A DNA stretch of 59,771 nt, taken from assembly GCA_030613785.1 (NCBI GenBank), contig JAUWLF010000014.1, forward strand, positions 1-59,771, written 5' to 3'. The translations under genes and the position numbers were made by a program. Below, piece by piece: positions 51,308-59,771 of this stretch. A model generated the notes under the pieces. That model was not told the DNA's origin. It searched no databases and saw only the letters and a program-made list of their open reading frames with translations. Source of the stretch: Chloroflexota bacterium. GTDB taxonomy: Bacteria; Chloroflexota; Anaerolineae; UBA7937; B3-Chlor. The number at the start of each line of letters is the position of its first letter. The first letter of the stretch is position 1.

Positions 51308-52471
51308 ATGGGTATGAGGAAAGTGGCGGTAGTGGGCGCCGGGATGACGAAGTTCATGCGGAGAGCACAGGAGACCGGAAGGGAGCTGGCCTATCAGGCC
51401 AGCAAGATGGCTCTCGACTCCTGCGAGATGACGCTCGATGACATAGACTGTGTCGCCCTGGGAACGGCGCCCGACGCTTTTGACGGGCTCCATATGAAAG
51501 GCGAATACCTGAGCGACGGGGCTGGCGCCTGGAACAAACCATACATGAGGTGCTACGTAGGCGGCGGGACCGGCGTCTTTGCAGTCATCCAGGGGTGGTA
51601 CCACGTGGCCTCGGGCTTGTTCGACACTTGCCTGGTGGTGTGCGAGGAGAAGATGTCCAGTTGTAAGCCTCACCCTCAGGGCGCTTTCCTGACCATCTTC
51701 GATCATACGACGGAGCGACCTTTGAAGCCCAACCTGGTCTGGATCTTCGCCTTGGAGATGAACCGCTACATGACGGTGCACGGTCTGGACAAGAAAGACA
51801 TCGCCCGCGTGGCGGTCAAGAACAAGCGGAATGCTCTCGATCACCCTTGCGCTCATGTAGCCGCCGACATCACAGTGGAGGATGTCTTGAACTCCGAGGT
51901 CCTGGCTTGGCCCGTGCAACGACTCGACATCAGCCCCACCAGCGACGGCGCTGCGGCCATCGTCATGGTAGCCGAGCACGTGGCCAAGCGCATCACCGAT
52001 AATCCGGTCTGGGTCAAAGGAGTGGGCTGGTCCCTGGACACCGCCTATTGGACCAATCGTGACCTGTACTATCCCAGGTATGTGGAGTCCGCCGCTCGAA
52101 TGGCCTACGATATGGCTGGTATCGCGGAGCCCAGGAAGGAGATCCACATAGTGGAGCCGTATGACCCCTTCGACTACAAAGAACTCCATCATCTCGAGGG
52201 TCTACTCTTGGCCGACAAGGGTGATGCCGCGCGCCTGACTGCGGAGGGCGTCACCGCACGCGATGGCAACATGCCGGTCTGCCCCTCAGGCGGCATGTTG
52301 GGAGTGGGCAATCCCATTGCGGCCGCAGGATTGATGAAGGTATCCGAGATCTTCTGGCAACTCAGAGGCGAAGCGGGCAAGAGACAGGTCCCAGGCCAGC
52401 CTCGAACCGGCCTTGCCCAATCGTGGGGCGATCTGATGCAGGTAGGATGCGTGGTGATACTCGGCATCTAG
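51308..52471 (+). CDS. Thiolase-like protein 2, active-site residues degenerate
   Basis: The 387-residue protein is a paralogue of the preceding one: MRKVAVVGAGMTKF, FALEMNRYMTVHG, QRLDISPTSDGAAAIVMVAE and CPSGGMLGVGNPIAAAGL. The nucleophile region reads CYVGGGTGVFA with glycine or valine where thiolases have cysteine. The HDCF motif is YDPF, and the late GxGH histidine is asparagine. It probably pairs with thiolase-like protein 1 as a heteromer. The ATG at 51308 follows GGGAGG; a longer frame from 51266 lacks a ribosome site. Confidence 0.85.
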   Translation: MGMRKVAVVGAGMTKFMRRAQETGRELAYQASKMALDSCEMTLDDIDCVALGTAPDAFDGLHMKGEYLSDGAGAWNKPYMRCYVGGGTGVFAVIQGWYHVASGLFDTCLVVCEEKMSSCKPHPQGAFLTIFDHTTERPLKPNLVWIFALEMNRYMTVHGLDKKDIARVAVKNKRNALDHPCAHVAADITVEDVLNSEVLAWPVQRLDISPTSDGAAAIVMVAEHVAKRITDNPVWVKGVGWSLDTAYWTNRDLYYPRYVESAARMAYDMAGIAEPRKEIHIVEPYDPFDYKELHHLEGLLLADKGDAARLTAEGVTARDGNMPVCPSGGMLGVGNPIAAAGLMKVSEIFWQLRGEAGKRQVPGQPRTGLAQSWGDLMQVGCVVILGI

Positions 52472-52516
52472 AGACGTGTCATTATCCAATGGAGCATGCT
52501 CTAGGAGGTTGATAGC

Positions 52517-53023
52517 ATGAGCGCCAATATCGAATCGTTTCCGGGTACACCGCTCAGTCAGGCCGATTTCGATGAGGGCAAGATCCTCTCCACCCATTGG
52601 AAACCCAGACTCGAATATGGATGGGATGCAGGAGTGGCCATCAGCCGGTACCTGGCTGAGTTGAAAAACGGCCGTATCATCGGCATCAAGTGCAGGCGCT
52701 GCAGGCGTACAGTAGTGCCCCCGCGTGTGGTGTGCGAGTGGTGCTGGGAGCCCATCGACGAGTGGGTTTATCTGCAGGACACAGGCACAGTGAACACCTT
52801 CTCCGTCTGCTACATACGTTGGGACGCCAGCAGGGCCAAAGAGCCGCTGATCCCCGCCGTGATAGAGATAGACGGTGCTTCCAAGGGCGTTGGTATCTTG
52901 CACTTGCTGGATGAGATCAGCACCGAAGACATCGCCATCGGGATGAGAGTGAAGGCCGTTTGGAAGCCAGCGGACGAGCGCACGGGGTCCATCACCGATA
53001 TCAAGTACTTCAAGCCCGTCTGA
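52517..53023 (+). CDS. DUF35 zinc-ribbon/OB-fold protein 1
   Basis: The 168-residue protein has a rubredoxin-like zinc ribbon with CRRC near residue 59 and CEWC near 74, followed by an OB-fold (YLQDTGTVNTFSVCYIRW to AVWKPADERTGSITDIKYF). DUF35 proteins bind thiolase-superfamily partners and hold the CoA part of the substrate, for example in archaeal acetoacetyl-CoA thiolase/HMG-CoA synthase complexes and in ChsH2-Ltp2. Its N-terminus (about 45 residues) is longer than in simple family members. Confidence 0.88.
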   Translation: MSANIESFPGTPLSQADFDEGKILSTHWKPRLEYGWDAGVAISRYLAELKNGRIIGIKCRRCRRTVVPPRVVCEWCWEPIDEWVYLQDTGTVNTFSVCYIRWDASRAKEPLIPAVIEIDGASKGVGILHLLDEISTEDIAIGMRVKAVWKPADERTGSITDIKYFKPV

Positions 53024-53087
53024 CGCAACCAAACAACCTGGAGGATTCGTCAAGCTTGCTTCTAGTGCAATCCGAGGAGGCATCACC

Positions 53088-53561
53088 ATGTCACTCATCG
53101 AACGGATAACCAAGGTCGGCGACGCCCAAGTCTGGTATGACAACATGCCCGTAGAGAGCGTGTATACGGTCGGCATCGCAGGCGAGAGATTCCTCAGAGC
53201 CATCAAGGACCAAGGTGCGATCATGGGTACCGTTTGTCCTACATGCAACCTCACCTATCTGCCACCGATGATGTACTGTGAACGCTGTTTCGCCGAACTG
53301 GAAGAGTGGGTAGAAGTGGGCACCAAGGGTACCGTATACTCCTACACCATTCTCGGGGTCTCCCTGGAGGAAGAGCCTCTGGAGGAGCCTCAGATCCTGG
53401 CACTGATCAGGATGGAGGGTGTTCACGGCGGCTTGGTCCAGAGGCTGGGCGAGGTCAAGCCTGAGGACGTGGAAATCGGCATGGCAGTGGAGGCGGTCTT
53501 CAAACCCCAGAAGCAGCGGGAAGGCTCTATCCTAGATATCGAGTACTTCAAACCAGTGTGA
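53088..53561 (+). CDS. DUF35 zinc-ribbon/OB-fold protein 2
   Basis: The 157-residue protein is a paralogue of the previous one, with CPTC near residue 50 and CERC near 64 as zinc ligands and an OB-fold ending EGSILDIEYFKPV. CGAGGAGG-like sequence stands ahead of the ATG. Two thiolase-like and two DUF35 genes in a row suggest two matched pairs or a four-subunit complex. Confidence 0.88.
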   Translation: MSLIERITKVGDAQVWYDNMPVESVYTVGIAGERFLRAIKDQGAIMGTVCPTCNLTYLPPMMYCERCFAELEEWVEVGTKGTVYSYTILGVSLEEEPLEEPQILALIRMEGVHGGLVQRLGEVKPEDVEIGMAVEAVFKPQKQREGSILDIEYFKPV

Positions 53562-53657
53562 GGAGTAAGCGCACTCCGAGCTGGCTCATCCTCAAACGGC
53601 GATGATCCTCAGATCGCGTCGAAAAGGTTTCTGACGGTTGCAGGCGGATAGCAGATC

Positions 53658-54806
53658 ATGGATTTCCAGCTCACCGAAGAACAGCGAATGATCAGAGAGA
53701 TGGTGCGCGATTTCGCCGAAAACGAGATCATGCCCATCGCCAGCGAGATCGATCAAACAGGCCGGTTCCCCTCCGAGAACTTCGAGAAGATGGGGGACCT
53801 GGGGATCATGGGCCTGCCTTGGCCAGAGGAGTATGATGGAGCGGGAGCAGATACCGTTTGCTACGCCATAGCAACAGAGGAGATATCACGTGCGTGTGGC
53901 TCTCACGGGCTTTCCTACGCCGCCCATGTTTCCCTCGGCAGCGCTCCCATTTACCTTTTCGGCAATGAGGAACAGAAGAAAAAGTACTTGACACCTCTAG
54001 CCAGGGGAGAGGCGATCGGAGCGCTGGGACTGACGGAGCCAGAGGCGGGTTCGGACGCTGGCTCCACCAAAACCACCGCGGTTCTGGATGGTGATGAATG
54101 GGTGATCAATGGCGCAAAGTCGTTGATCACCAACGGACCTATCGCCGCGACAGTGATCACCGTGGCGAAGACAGACCCCACAGCCAAGGGATCCCACGGG
54201 ATATCAATCTTCATTGTGGAAACTGACAGGCCGGGTTTCTCCGTCGGGAAGATCGAGGACAAGTTCGGGCTGAGAGGGTGCCACACCTCACAGCTCTTCT
54301 ACGAGGACTGTCGAATCCCAAAGGAGAACTTGCTGGGCAGGGAGGGCGAGGGGTTCAAGCAGATCCTAGAGGTGCTGGACGGTGGTCGCATCAGCATTGG
54401 TGCCATGGCCTTGGGGCTTGGTCAGGCGGCCCTCGATGAGTCCGTCAAGTACGCCAAGGAGCGACACCAATTCGGCCGGCCAATCGCCGACTTCCAAGCC
54501 ATCCAATGGATGATTGCGGACGGAGCGACCAGATTGGAAGCCGCACGCTTGATGGTGTACAAAGCCGCCTACCTGGAAGATCAGGGCGAGAAGTTCACCA
54601 AGGAAGGAGCGATGGGTAAGCTCTTCGCTTCGGAGGCTGCTGAACTAGCCTGTTTCAACGCCATGCAGATACACGCGGGGTACGGCTACACAAAAGACTA
54701 TCCCGTGGAGCGCTTCTACCGCGACAACCGACTGACCCAGATCGGCGAAGGAACCTCCGAGATTCAGAGACTGGTTATCGCTCGACAGATACTGGCTCTC
54801 AGATAG
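53658..54806 (+). CDS. Acyl-CoA dehydrogenase
   Basis: The 382-residue FAD enzyme has the family landmarks: FQLTEEQRMIREMVRDFAEN, LTEPEAGSDAGSTKTTA, FGRPIADFQAIQWMIADGAT, IHAGYGYTKDYPVERFYRD and the catalytic glutamate in IGEGTSEIQRLVIARQIL. It introduces a 2,3 double bond into an acyl-CoA and passes electrons to an electron-transfer flavoprotein. The chain length cannot be read, but the pattern resembles short/branched-chain enzymes. It is 96 bases after the DUF35 pair and probably provides the substrate for, or uses the product of, that complex. Confidence 0.95.
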   Translation: MDFQLTEEQRMIREMVRDFAENEIMPIASEIDQTGRFPSENFEKMGDLGIMGLPWPEEYDGAGADTVCYAIATEEISRACGSHGLSYAAHVSLGSAPIYLFGNEEQKKKYLTPLARGEAIGALGLTEPEAGSDAGSTKTTAVLDGDEWVINGAKSLITNGPIAATVITVAKTDPTAKGSHGISIFIVETDRPGFSVGKIEDKFGLRGCHTSQLFYEDCRIPKENLLGREGEGFKQILEVLDGGRISIGAMALGLGQAALDESVKYAKERHQFGRPIADFQAIQWMIADGATRLEAARLMVYKAAYLEDQGEKFTKEGAMGKLFASEAAELACFNAMQIHAGYGYTKDYPVERFYRDNRLTQIGEGTSEIQRLVIARQILALR

Positions 54807-54840
54807 CGGAGTCGCCGTCCTTCCTCGCGGCACCCATCTC

Positions 54841-56151
54841 CTATCCCCGCTTCCGGAATGAGAGCCTCAACGGTGACCCCTCGAACCCGAAAGCCTCTCG
54901 CAACTTGTTCTCCAGATATCGGCGATAGGAGAAGTGCACGAGTTGGGGATCGTTCACGAAAAAGACAAAAGAAGGCGGAGCGGTCCTTGCCTGAGTCGCG
55001 TAATAGATCTTCAATCGCTTGCCTCTCTTGGAAGGTGGCGAGTGCGACAGTGCCGCATCTCGCAGGATTCTGTTCAATTGGCCGGTGGGTGCGCGATGCG
55101 ACCTCGCTTCTTGAACCCTCAGAGCAACATCCAAGGCCCTGCCTACGCGCTGTCCCGTCAGGGCGGACACAAACACCAATGGAGCATAGGAGATGAACTT
55201 CAGCGCCTGTCTGATCTCTCCTGTGTAGGCATCCATAGTGTGGGAATCCTTCTCGATCAGGTCCCACTTGTTCACCACGATGACGACACCCCTTGCTTCT
55301 TCCACGACATAGCCAGCGATGTGAGCATCTTGTGCTGTGATTCCATCCACAGCATCGATGAGCAGTAGAACGACATCGGAGCGCTGTATCGCCCTCAAGG
55401 CCCGGATGACGCTGTAGCGCTCGACGCCGGGCTCGATCCGACCCCGCCGCCTGATCCCCGCTGTGTCTATCAGTGTTACTGACTGACCGTCCCACTCCAC
55501 GAGACTGTCCACGGCGTCTCTCGTAGTACCGGGCTTGTCGCTCACGATCATGCGATCTTCCCCCAGGATCGTGTTGAGAAGCAAGGATTTCCCTACATTG
55601 GGCCGACCCACTATGGCAATCCTAACGCCCTCTGCCTCTTCCTCTGGTTGCTCCGGCGGAACGACGTCCAGGATAGCATCCAGGAGATCTCCCGTGCCTG
55701 TACCGTGCAGAGCCGAAATGGGGTGCGGGTCGCCTAGACCCAGTTCGTAGAACTCGACTGCCGCTTGGCGACGGCTCTTGTTGTCCGCCTTGTTGGCCGC
55801 CAAGATCACCGGTTTGTTGCAGCGCCGCAAGAGCGACGCGATGTCTAGGTCAGTCGCAGTCAATCCTTCCTTCGCGTCCACCAAGAAAACGATGACCTCG
55901 GCCTCGGCCATGGCGATCTCCACCTGATCCCGCACCGAAGCCATGAGATCACCGTTAGAGTCTGGGAGCAGTCCGCCTGTGTCTACGAGGGTGAGAGTGA
56001 GGCCGCCCCATCGGGCGTCGGCATAGATCCGGTCTCGGGTGGTTCCAGGCACATCCTCGACAATGGCCAGGCGCTCCTCTATCAGGCGGTTGAAGAGGGT
56101 TGATTTGCCAACGTTGGGACGACCAACCAGGGTCACTACTGGCTTGGTCAT
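54841..56151 (-). CDS. der: GTPase Der (EngA)
   Basis: Der is a tandem-GTPase needed for 50S ribosome assembly. The 436-residue protein has two G domains: GRPNVGKSTLFNRL with DTGGLL and NKAD in the first, and GRPNVGKSLLLN with DTAGIRRRGR and NKWDLI in the second (from about residue 180). The C-terminal KH-like domain contains PPSFVFFVNDP and YRRYLENKLREAFGF. Its ATG overlaps the cdaR stop (ATGA). The convergent acyl-CoA dehydrogenase gene ends 34 bases away. Confidence 0.96.
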   Translation of the reverse strand: MTKPVVTLVGRPNVGKSTLFNRLIEERLAIVEDVPGTTRDRIYADARWGGLTLTLVDTGGLLPDSNGDLMASVRDQVEIAMAEAEVIVFLVDAKEGLTATDLDIASLLRRCNKPVILAANKADNKSRRQAAVEFYELGLGDPHPISALHGTGTGDLLDAILDVVPPEQPEEEAEGVRIAIVGRPNVGKSLLLNTILGEDRMIVSDKPGTTRDAVDSLVEWDGQSVTLIDTAGIRRRGRIEPGVERYSVIRALRAIQRSDVVLLLIDAVDGITAQDAHIAGYVVEEARGVVIVVNKWDLIEKDSHTMDAYTGEIRQALKFISYAPLVFVSALTGQRVGRALDVALRVQEARSHRAPTGQLNRILRDAALSHSPPSKRGKRLKIYYATQARTAPPSFVFFVNDPQLVHFSYRRYLENKLREAFGFEGSPLRLSFRKRG

Positions 56152-57422
56152 GATTCCCGTATGACTACCTCGAGATGGTCGGGAATGATGGCCTGCACGT
56201 CCAGTGATTCCGGCTTTTCGACCGCAAGCGGCACGAAGTGTGTGCCTGGTCCGTAATCAGAGACATCCACCACAACCCGCACGTCTCCTGCCTCCAGAGC
56301 CTCAAGGTCAGATAGAGGTCCTGAGAGGATGACTCCGACCGTATCGGGAGAGAAAGCACCCTCCAAACCTCTGCCCAGGCCCTGTAGCACAGGGGTGAGC
56401 TGCACAGTCTGACCTCCTAGCACTGGGGATATCCCTATAAGGGCTTGTACGGTCCTGACCTCCTCTGACGGCGATACGCCTTCCGGGAAGACTATGGCCA
56501 CTCTTTCTGAGATATCTGCTCGGGCGCCTTCCACATCGACGGGATAGGTCTCCAAATACCCAGGTATATCTGCAACTGTGGGAGGATCTCCCATCACAGT
56601 CACCGTCGAAGGATTAGCACCAATACTACTTATCCAATAGCCTGACGCTGGTGTTCCCTCTGTCACGGTCTTGACAGAGAGTTCTCGAAAACCTACTCTA
56701 TGTTCTATGGGGACAGACACCGTCACTGATTGCGGATCCACCTCCAGCCCTGCCACGACGTTCCCGACCTCATCCCTCGGAGTGATGGCGACGTCACGCT
56801 CGAAAGTGTCTTTTTCCCCCCTCACGTACACCTCTCCAGTGACTTCCACAACCTGATCCACCAGGCTCTCTGGCCCCCTTACCATCACGCTGTGAGGGCT
56901 GATCTCTGTGGGTCCTTGGTAGAACCCCTGCGGCGGCTCCCCGTAGATGCTCGCTCGAACCTCAACCTCCCTCTCTGCTCCTCGGTCCAGCCGAACGGTG
57001 AGCAAGGTGGGAGAGATCTCTAGGATCCTTACCAGACTGCCCGCCTGTTCTACCTGTATCGGGACCTCGTGCAAACCCACATCCAGGCCCTCCAAATCCA
57101 CATAGGCATGGAAACTGGAGGCCCGCACACCCGCCCAGACAGACTCTGGCACTCGCACCTTGATCCTCACGTCTTGGTCGCCGCCACCTACGATCACCAG
57201 TCCCTCTCCTCGGTTGATCACCTCCACAGGGACCTCTTCCGGCAGGAAGCCTTCAGCGAACGGGTTTTCCTGGATTGTGGCCGCCATCCACACCATGATG
57301 GCCAGGATGAGGGCCATCATCAACGAGGCCACGTTGCCACCTAGAACCCCTGCCACACCCGCCCGAACTCGTTCGGGGAGGCTTCGTGGGCTCTGTAGAG
57401 ATGAAGAGTGTCGTGAATTCAC
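56148..57422 (-). CDS. cdaR: YbbR-domain protein CdaR
   Basis: The 424-residue protein has a short cytoplasmic start, one membrane helix (NVASLMMALILAIMVWMA near residue 30) and four extracytoplasmic YbbR domains with repeated (P/D)xxVxVxG(P/D) motifs such as PSTVTVMGDPPTVADI. CdaR binds and modulates the diadenylate cyclase CdaA. The GTG start lies in a GTGA overlap with the end of cdaA, so they are translated together. Confidence 0.92.
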   Translation of the reverse strand: MNSRHSSSLQSPRSLPERVRAGVAGVLGGNVASLMMALILAIMVWMAATIQENPFAEGFLPEEVPVEVINRGEGLVIVGGGDQDVRIKVRVPESVWAGVRASSFHAYVDLEGLDVGLHEVPIQVEQAGSLVRILEISPTLLTVRLDRGAEREVEVRASIYGEPPQGFYQGPTEISPHSVMVRGPESLVDQVVEVTGEVYVRGEKDTFERDVAITPRDEVGNVVAGLEVDPQSVTVSVPIEHRVGFRELSVKTVTEGTPASGYWISSIGANPSTVTVMGDPPTVADIPGYLETYPVDVEGARADISERVAIVFPEGVSPSEEVRTVQALIGISPVLGGQTVQLTPVLQGLGRGLEGAFSPDTVGVILSGPLSDLEALEAGDVRVVVDVSDYGPGTHFVPLAVEKPESLDVQAIIPDHLEVVIRES

Positions 57423-58216
57423 TTCCGGTGCACCTGCCCGCTCAGTTGGCGCTTGTAGGAGGACCGCAGCATCTCGCGCAACCGCGATTCATCGAGATCA
57501 CGTACCAGACGACCGTGTCTGGCCACGGAGATGACTCCGTTTTCCTCAGAGACTACCATGGCCACAGCGTCGCTCTGTTCCGTGATCCCAACAGCTGCCC
57601 TGTGCCGGAGCCCTAGTCCGCGCCTGACACGGCTGGTCTCAGCCAGGGGCAAGATGCAGGCCGCCGCCGCAATCTTATCGCCTCGAATGATGGCTGCGCC
57701 GTCGTGCAGTACCGTGTTAGGTTGAAAGATGGTCAAGAGAAGCTCAGATGTCACTTCACCATCTATTGGGACGCCGGTGTCCACATATTCCTGCAGGCCC
57801 GTTTCACGCTCCACGACGATCAGTGCTCCATGCCTCCTATCAGCAAGAAGCCGGGACGCTCGCGCGATATGACGGCTGACCTCCATCGCTGTGGTCTCCG
57901 TCGAGGAAAAGCTGATCAACCCTCCTCCCCGACCGAGGCGTTCCAAGGCCCTCCGAAGTTCAGGCTGGAAGATGACCGGCACCGCCACTAGGAGCGCTGG
58001 AAGGGTATTGCGAATCAACCAGCTGAAGGCGGAGAGAGAGAGGAAGTTGCTGGCGAGTACGACCGCGATGACGAGGACGAGAATCCCCCGCATCAAGGGG
58101 ACGGCCCTGGTACCCTTCACCAAGTAGAACAGCCCCCAGAACACCATCGTCACTAGGAGTATGTCAACAAGATCTCTCAGTTGGGAATGTGAAAGAACCC
58201 ACAGAATGTCCGACAC
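57419..58216 (-). CDS. cdaA: Diadenylate cyclase CdaA
   Basis: CdaA condenses two ATP molecules to cyclic di-AMP, a signal for potassium, osmotic and cell-wall balance. The 265-residue protein has three N-terminal helices (to about residue 82) and a DAC domain with the catalytic DGA at 172-174 (VLHDGAAII) and RHR at 204-206 (LGLRHRAAVGITEQSDA). It leads the cdaA-cdaR-der unit; glmM, a frequent neighbour, is not in the window. Confidence 0.95.
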   Translation of the reverse strand: MSDILWVLSHSQLRDLVDILLVTMVFWGLFYLVKGTRAVPLMRGILVLVIAVVLASNFLSLSAFSWLIRNTLPALLVAVPVIFQPELRRALERLGRGGGLISFSSTETTAMEVSRHIARASRLLADRRHGALIVVERETGLQEYVDTGVPIDGEVTSELLLTIFQPNTVLHDGAAIIRGDKIAAAACILPLAETSRVRRGLGLRHRAAVGITEQSDAVAMVVSEENGVISVARHGRLVRDLDESRLREMLRSSYKRQLSGQVHRK

Positions 58217-58277
58217 ATCTACCCTCGCAGTCCCTCACTGGCACCCCGGTAGGTCAGCCTGTTGCCTGCACCAGCAC

Positions 58278-59771
58278 TCAATACTCACCCAGCTCCCGCA
58301 GGAGTTGCGTATATCCCTCCTTTTCCTTTGGCTCCAAAGATATTATGGTCCGAAGCGTTTCCACCGCGTCTCTCCTACGGCCGACCTCCAGCTGGAGCTC
58401 CCCCAGCGTGTCTAGTTCGCCAATGGCTTCCTGTTTCATTCCAAGTTCTATGTACAACCCACTCAGCCGTGATCGGAGGGGAATGTCCTGAGGGTTGGAG
58501 TCTACTAATTCTCGCAGGGACATGATGATCTTCTGGAATTCTCTCTGCTTCCCGAGATGGACGATCAAGCTATCCAATTCCCTCAGGGCAACATCCTCCT
58601 GACCCAGCTTATAGTGCAGCTCCACCAGGCGCAGCCGGGCCTCTTCGTCGGTCGGTGCCAGTTCTCTGATCTTCTCATAGAGAGCTACCGCTCCCTTCCA
58701 GTGCACACGCTGAAGCTGGAGATCAGCCATGCGATGCAGTATCTTGACCTCCCAATCCGCCGGAGTTGCGGTTCGGCCAACCAAGGGCAGGGCGTCCTCG
58801 TACTTCTCCAAGGCCCTGTCCACGCGAGCCAATCGGTAATAGCTCTCGCCCAAAGCCAAGTACTCGCCCAGAGCGCGATCAACTTGATCGTGCTCTATCA
58901 ACAGGGTGATCAGCTTTTCCCTGATAGATACGCTCATCGGCGCCACAAGCAGCGCCCGCCCGTAGACCGCCATGGCCTGGTGAGGACTATCACGCATCAG
59001 GTAGGAGTCGGCCACCGCGGCGTACTTGCTCACCGCTTCCTCCGCCTTGCCTTGGTGTGCGAAAGTCTCCGCGATCCTGAGATGAAGCGGCAGGTATGTG
59101 GGTGCCATCTCCACAGCCCTGTAGCACTCCTCCAAGGCTGTGAAGGGCATATCATTTCTCAAGTACTCCCGGCTCCTCGCCATGATGTCGAGCACTTGCT
59201 CACCACCGGGTACCTCTAGGAACTCCGGAAGGATAGAAACGATGCCGCCATCAGCCAGACTATCAAGCTTCCGTCGTGCCTCCAGAACCTTGGCCTTCCA
59301 GCCGTGTCCGCTGAGGAAGTCCCTCAACGAATTGACCAAGACTTCAGCCTTCCGCCTGTTCGCCTGGTCTCGATAGCTATTCGCAAGGTCTCTGTATAGC
59401 GGATCGATATCATCAGCCCAGTCCTGGCTCATCATGTCTAGGTCTATGATCTTGAGGGCCTCGAGGAAATGGCCCAGAGCCTGGCCGATCCGGCCCTCCG
59501 CCCAGTGACACTCACCCAAGGCAAAGTTGCTCGCCAGAGCGTACTCGGGGACCTCAAGCGATCTACCCAGAAGATCTATCGCGTCGCTAAAGCGCAGAGC
59601 CTCCTTGTAGAGAACGCCCAGATTGAAAACCACGTCAACGCGTCCCACTCCCATTTCCAAAGCTTGCTCATAGTAGCCTAGAGCCTCTTGTATCATTCCC
59701 TGGGAATGGAAATCAATAGCCTTACCCAGAACGGCGGTGATCCCCGCGTGGCTCCCTGACGCAAGACCCTG
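58278..59771 (-). CDS. TPR-repeat protein, 5' end outside the window
   Basis: The frame stays open to the right window edge: the 25 codons before the first internal ATG (59696) read in register as a TPR helix (KAIDFHSQG), so the true start lies beyond 59771. About 497 residues are visible, composed of at least eight tetratricopeptide repeats with YYEQALEMG, EALRFSDAIDLLGRSLEV, AVSKYAAVADSYL, AVALYEKIRELAP and similar helices. TPR arrays bind partner proteins; no catalytic domain is visible. It stops 61 bases before cdaA. Confidence 0.85.
   Translation of the reverse strand, partial: QGLASGSHAGITAVLGKAIDFHSQGMIQEALGYYEQALEMGVGRVDVVFNLGVLYKEALRFSDAIDLLGRSLEVPEYALASNFALGECHWAEGRIGQALGHFLEALKIIDLDMMSQDWADDIDPLYRDLANSYRDQANRRKAEVLVNSLRDFLSGHGWKAKVLEARRKLDSLADGGIVSILPEFLEVPGGEQVLDIMARSREYLRNDMPFTALEECYRAVEMAPTYLPLHLRIAETFAHQGKAEEAVSKYAAVADSYLMRDSPHQAMAVYGRALLVAPMSVSIREKLITLLIEHDQVDRALGEYLALGESYYRLARVDRALEKYEDALPLVGRTATPADWEVKILHRMADLQLQRVHWKGAVALYEKIRELAPTDEEARLRLVELHYKLGQEDVALRELDSLIVHLGKQREFQKIIMSLRELVDSNPQDIPLRSRLSGLYIELGMKQEAIGELDTLGELQLEVGRRRDAVETLRTIISLEPKEKEGYTQLLRELGEY

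Noticed and set aside
50019-52192. Long antisense frames across the thiolase-like genes
   Set aside because: They are shadows of GC-rich coding sequence; the forward proteins show family motifs and ribosome sites.
1-59771. tRNA or rRNA genes
   Set aside because: I scanned the gaps between genes and saw no cloverleaf with a TTC arm or rRNA segment; short gaps leave little room, but a tRNAscan run would be the decisive test.

Overview
The window reads as a chromosomal segment of an uncultured-type Chloroflexota bacterium, probably Anaerolineae-like. This is an inference from gene content and style; no rRNA or tRNA gene is present to prove it. The clues are Thr-Pro-rich secreted proteins, three Asp23/AmaP-type proteins, the order asp23-fakA-degV-recG-coaD-DUF177-rpmF-fabD-fabG-asp23-nusB-tatA-tatC, a cdaA-cdaR-der operon, frequent GTG/TTG starts and a moderately high GC content.

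Layout. At 1-4.6 kb a partial TolB-like propeller protein faces a reverse-strand surface-glycan cluster (VanZ-like, O-antigen-ligase-like, GtrA-like, GT4). At 4.7-16.5 kb are mostly reverse-strand housekeeping genes: M32 carboxypeptidase, an amino-sugar operon, DUF512 radical SAM, plsC, cmk, an M23 endopeptidase, scpB, amaP and fmt. At 16.7-24.6 kb are forward genes: recJ, a NUDIX hydrolase, then a set resembling the purine/selenium-dependent molybdenum hydroxylase cluster (SsnA-like amidohydrolase, small membrane protein, PreA-like Fe-S flavoprotein, YqeC-MocA fusion), a histidine phosphatase and a HAD phosphatase. At 24.6-34.4 kb is a low-density accessory island on the reverse strand. It holds a RelE/AbrB toxin-antitoxin pair between two copies of a double-hairpin repeat, four displaced Rhs C-terminal pieces with exported or membrane neighbours that could be immunity proteins, and several secreted proteins. 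At 34.8-54.8 kb is a forward run of conserved genes (YugP peptidase, rlmN, fatty-acid kinase, recG, coaD, fatty-acid synthesis, nusB, Tat), followed by a cyclic-2,3-diphosphoglycerate-synthetase-like gene and a CoA module of two thiolase-like proteins, two DUF35 proteins and an acyl-CoA dehydrogenase. At 54.8 kb to the end is a reverse operon: TPR protein (open at the window edge), cdaA, cdaR, der.

The most striking system is at 6.5-9.9 kb. A strong-looking promoter leads into an RNA with the conserved sequence blocks of the glmS self-cleaving ribozyme. The first gene after it is not glmS. It encodes a 385-residue protein joining a GTPase domain whose motifs are circularly permuted (G4-G5 before G1-G3) to a sugar-phosphate-binding SIS domain. 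glmS follows 21 bases later and carries an apparent one-base deletion in a G run. The arrangement places an uncharacterised GTPase-SIS protein under presumed glucosamine-6-phosphate control.

Second in interest are the orphan Rhs array, where one C-terminal tip looks like a lysozyme/transglycosylase fold and is followed by a lipoprotein gene that could be its periplasmic immunity factor, and the thiolase-like/DUF35 quartet, whose thiolase active-site residues are degenerate, recalling retro-aldolase complexes such as Ltp2-ChsH2.
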